From Desulfarculus sp. (lineage in GTDB: Bacteria; Desulfobacterota; Desulfarculia; Desulfarculales; Desulfarculaceae): DNA of 6,567 nt. Made by a program: the position numbers and the translations under genes. The DNA is taken from the NCBI GenBank assembly GCA_020216625.1, contig JAIUYB010000132.1:1-6567 (forward strand). Reading direction: 5' to 3'. The notes below the pieces were generated by a model, which was given only the letters and a program-made list of their open reading frames with translations, was not told where the DNA came from and did no database searches. Shown one piece after another: positions 4,478 through 6,567 of this stretch (position 1 is the stretch's first letter; each line of letters starts with the position of its first letter).

Positions 4478-6049
4478 ATGAGAATCACCTGCCTGGGCGC
4501 GGCCCGCACGGTCACTGGTTCGTCCTATCTGGTGGAGAAAGACGGCGACACCTGCTTCCTGGTGGATTGCGGGTTGTTCCAGGGCAGCCAGCAATTGGAG
4601 CGGCGCAACTGGATGGCCACCACCTACCGGCCCCGCGATCTGGACGCCCTGTTCATCACCCACGCCCACATCGACCACAGCGGCCTGACCCCGCGCTTGG
4701 TCCGCCTGGGCTACAACGGGCCGATCTACTCCACCGCGGCCACCTGCGAGTTGCTGCGCATCCTGTGGCTGGACTCGGCCCACATCCAGGAGATGGAGGC
4801 CGAGTGGCAGAGCAAGAAGAACCGCCGCTCGGGCGGAACCCCGGTGGAGCCCTTGTACGAGACCGCCGACGCCGAGGCGGCTATCGCCCTGCTACGTCCG
4901 GTGGAGCTGGACGCCGAGCGCGAGTATCTGCCCGGGGTGCGGGCCCGCTTCGTCCAGGCCGGCCATATCCTGGGCGCGGCCAGCCTTCTGCTGACCCTGA
5001 AGGTGGACGGCGGCATCCACCGGGTGGGATTCTCCGGCGATCTGGGCCGGCCCGGGGCCCTGATCGTGCCCGACGCCGAACAGCTGCCCCGGCCCGACAC
5101 CCTGTTCATGGAGACCACCTACGGCAACCGCAGCCACAAGTCCCTGGAGGAGAGCCAAAACGAGCTGTTGGCCGTGATCAAGCAGGCCTATGCCGAAGGC
5201 GGCAAGGTGCTGATCCCGGCTTTCGCGGTGGAGCGCACCCAGGACCTGCTCTACACCCTGGCCACCGCCTACCGCTATGGCGAGTTCCCGGAGGACATGC
5301 CGATCTATCTGGATTCACCCCTGGCCATCGCCGCCACCGAAATTTTCCGCAAGCACCCGGAGTTCTATGACGATCACGCCAATGGCCTGCTCAAGCAGGG
5401 CATCGATCCCCTGGACCTGCCCAACCTGCGCTATACCGCCTCAACCGAGGAAAGCCGGGCCATCAACGACCATCAGGGGCCGGCGGTGATCATCGCCGGC
5501 AACGGCATGGCCACCGCCGGGCGGATCAAGCACCACCTGAAGCACAATCTCTGGCGCAAGGACTGCCACGTGATCCTGGTGGGCTATCAAGCCGCCGGCA
5601 CCACCGGCCGGGCCCTGGTGGAGGGCGCGGCCAAGGTACGCATTTTCCGTGAGGAAGTGGCGGTCAACGCCCAGGTCCACACCATCGGCGGCTTCAGCGC
5701 CCATGCCGACCAGGGCGAGTTGCTGAACTGGCTGACCGAACTGGCCCATCCCGGTTTGGACGTCTACCTGATGCATGGCGAGGAGATCTCGGCCGGGGCC
5801 TTCCGCAAGCTGGCCAGCCAGCGCCTGCCCCAGGTTCGTTTTCACCTGCCACGCATCGGCGACACCATCAATCTGCGCCCCCTGGCCGCCGCCCCGGCCA
5901 AGGTCAGCGGCCTGCCGGAGCGGGCCCGGAACCTCTCCCGCCGCCTGGAGGACCTGGCCGCCCGCCTGGCCCAGGGCCAGTCCGCCCCCGAGGGTCTGGA
6001 GAGCGCCCTCGCCCAGTTGGAGCGCCTGGCGGCGGGGGAGACGGAGTAG
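4478..6049 (+). CDS. Beta-CASP metallo-beta-lactamase-fold RNase-like protein (CPSF/YSH1 type)
   Basis: The protein belongs to the zinc-dependent beta-CASP nucleases that process or degrade RNA, similar to eukaryotic CPSF73 and bacterial members such as Thermus TTHA0252. The metallo-beta-lactamase part shows HAHIDHSG (62-69, giving H62, H64, D66, H67), GHILGAAS (162-169, H163) and FSGDLGRPG (185-193, D188). The inserted beta-CASP part shows motif A METTYGNRSH (211-220, Glu212), motif B AGNGMATAGRI (340-350) and motif C FSAHADQGEL (406-415, H409). A final LMHGE (431-435, H433) completes the metal site. All expected ligands are present, so it should be active. Residues 480-523 form a charged helical tail after the RNA-specificity region, a little beyond the common length. 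There is no KH domain and no signal peptide; it is cytosolic. The ATG at 4478 has GGGAGG 4 nt upstream. Its stop lies inside the translation start region of the next gene, indicating coupled expression. Confidence 0.94.
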   Translation: MRITCLGAARTVTGSSYLVEKDGDTCFLVDCGLFQGSQQLERRNWMATTYRPRDLDALFITHAHIDHSGLTPRLVRLGYNGPIYSTAATCELLRILWLDSAHIQEMEAEWQSKKNRRSGGTPVEPLYETADAEAAIALLRPVELDAEREYLPGVRARFVQAGHILGAASLLLTLKVDGGIHRVGFSGDLGRPGALIVPDAEQLPRPDTLFMETTYGNRSHKSLEESQNELLAVIKQAYAEGGKVLIPAFAVERTQDLLYTLATAYRYGEFPEDMPIYLDSPLAIAATEIFRKHPEFYDDHANGLLKQGIDPLDLPNLRYTASTEESRAINDHQGPAVIIAGNGMATAGRIKHHLKHNLWRKDCHVILVGYQAAGTTGRALVEGAAKVRIFREEVAVNAQVHTIGGFSAHADQGELLNWLTELAHPGLDVYLMHGEEISAGAFRKLASQRLPQVRFHLPRIGDTINLRPLAAAPAKVSGLPERARNLSRRLEDLAARLAQGQSAPEGLESALAQLERLAAGETE

Positions 6050-6052
6050 CGC

Positions 6053-6567
6053 GTGTCCCGGCAGGATCTCTTGCATCGAGTGATGAAACCCGCCCGCTAT
6101 CTGGGCGGGGAGGCCGGGTCGGTGGTCAAGGACCCCGACCAGGTCCGCCTGTCCCTGGCCCTGGTCTTTCCCGAAACCTACGAGATCGGCATGAGCCATC
6201 TGGGGCTCAAGGTGCTCTACGAGGCCCTGGCTCCCCGGCCCGAGGTGGCGGCCGAGCGGGCCTTCATGCCCTGGGTGGATTTGCTGGACCTCATGGCCAG
6301 CCAGGGCGAGCCGCCCTGGGCCCTGGAGAGCGGCCGCGCTCTGGGGGCCTTCGACGTGGTGGGCTTCTCCCTGGGCTACGAATTGACCTACACCAACGCC
6401 TTGCTCCTGCTCAAGCTGGCCGGCATTCCCCCGCGCCGGGATGAGCGCGGACCGGAGCACCCCCTGGTCATCGCCGGCGGCTCGGCCATGGTCAACCCCG
6501 AGCCCATGGCCGACTTTCTGGACTTGGTGGTGGTGGGCGAGGCCGAGGAGCTGATCCACGAGCTGGT
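6053..6567 (+). CDS. B12-binding radical SAM protein, TIGR03960 type, N-terminal part
   Basis: The first 171 codons are visible; the gene runs off the right edge. The start MSRQDLLHRVMKPARYLGGE, followed by GSVVK, then the block FPETYEIGMSHLGLKVLYEAL (39-59), is typical of the TIGR03960 radical SAM family. FDVVGFSLGYELTYTNALLLL (100-120) and VIAGGSAMVNPEPMADFLDLVVVGEAEE (139-166) resemble the cobalamin-binding-like N-terminal fold of B12-dependent radical SAM proteins. The CxxxCxxC cluster motif would lie beyond the window, so the radical SAM assignment rests on the N-terminal family match. The reaction is unknown; relatives are often followed by a DUF2344 protein and by RNase G/E and ribosomal L21/L27 genes. 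GTG at 6053 is chosen because GGAG (6043-6046) lies 6 nt upstream and overlaps the end of the preceding gene, 3 nt away. Confidence 0.88.
   Translation, partial: MSRQDLLHRVMKPARYLGGEAGSVVKDPDQVRLSLALVFPETYEIGMSHLGLKVLYEALAPRPEVAAERAFMPWVDLLDLMASQGEPPWALESGRALGAFDVVGFSLGYELTYTNALLLLKLAGIPPRRDERGPEHPLVIAGGSAMVNPEPMADFLDLVVVGEAEELIHEL

Noticed and set aside
5441..6559. 372-codon minus-strand open frame
   Set aside because: It is antisense to both the beta-CASP and radical SAM genes and shows no domain signature.

Overview
The window is GC-rich, tightly packed chromosomal DNA with housekeeping and stress-type genes. The strong codon bias to G/C in third positions and the mix of families suggest an anaerobic, deltaproteobacterium-like (Desulfobacterota) chromosome. 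That placement is inference from composition and gene style, not from a marker gene. I see no insertion sequence, phage gene, CRISPR array, tRNA or rRNA.

Layout. Positions 1-4340 are read on the minus strand. In transcription order they hold a LOG-family nucleotide phosphoribohydrolase (4340-3675), a previously unlisted 30-codon ORF with a consensus ribosome binding site (3574-3482), the Mg2+ channel/transporter MgtE (3431-2049), a 301-bp gap with strong inverted repeats, an exported cyclophilin-type peptidyl-prolyl isomerase (1747-1136), endonuclease III (1133-465), an ACT-domain protein of the UPF0237 type (449-171), and the first 50 codons of a UPF0210/DUF711 (PFL-like) protein that runs off the left edge (152-1). 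The last four genes are spaced 2, 15 and 18 nt apart and look like one operon. From 4478 to the right edge the plus strand carries a beta-CASP metallo-beta-lactamase-fold RNase-like protein (4478-6049) and, 3 nt later, the start of a B12-binding radical SAM protein of the TIGR03960 type (6053 onward, cut by the right edge).

Regulation. The 137-bp gap between the LOG gene and the RNase gene is a divergent promoter region. The minus-strand promoter is good (TTGACA, 18 nt, TAGTAT), and a plus-strand TATACT box lies on almost the same bases, so the two -10 elements overlap. The 243-bp leader of mgtE is the most interesting part of the window. It contains a short ORF with AGGAGG placed 5 nt before ATG, beginning Met-Asp-Asp-Pro, rich in codons rare in this genome, and ending 50 nt before mgtE. 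A regulatory leader peptide for Mg2+ control, comparable in principle to MgtL of enteric mgtA, is a plausible but untested reading.

The genes do not form one obvious pathway. MgtE handles Mg2+ homeostasis, Nth repairs oxidised pyrimidines, the cyclophilin folds exported proteins, the ACT/UPF0210 pair is a conserved couple of poorly known role, and the LOG and beta-CASP proteins act on nucleotides and RNA. Many long open frames on the opposite strands are antisense shadows of these genes.
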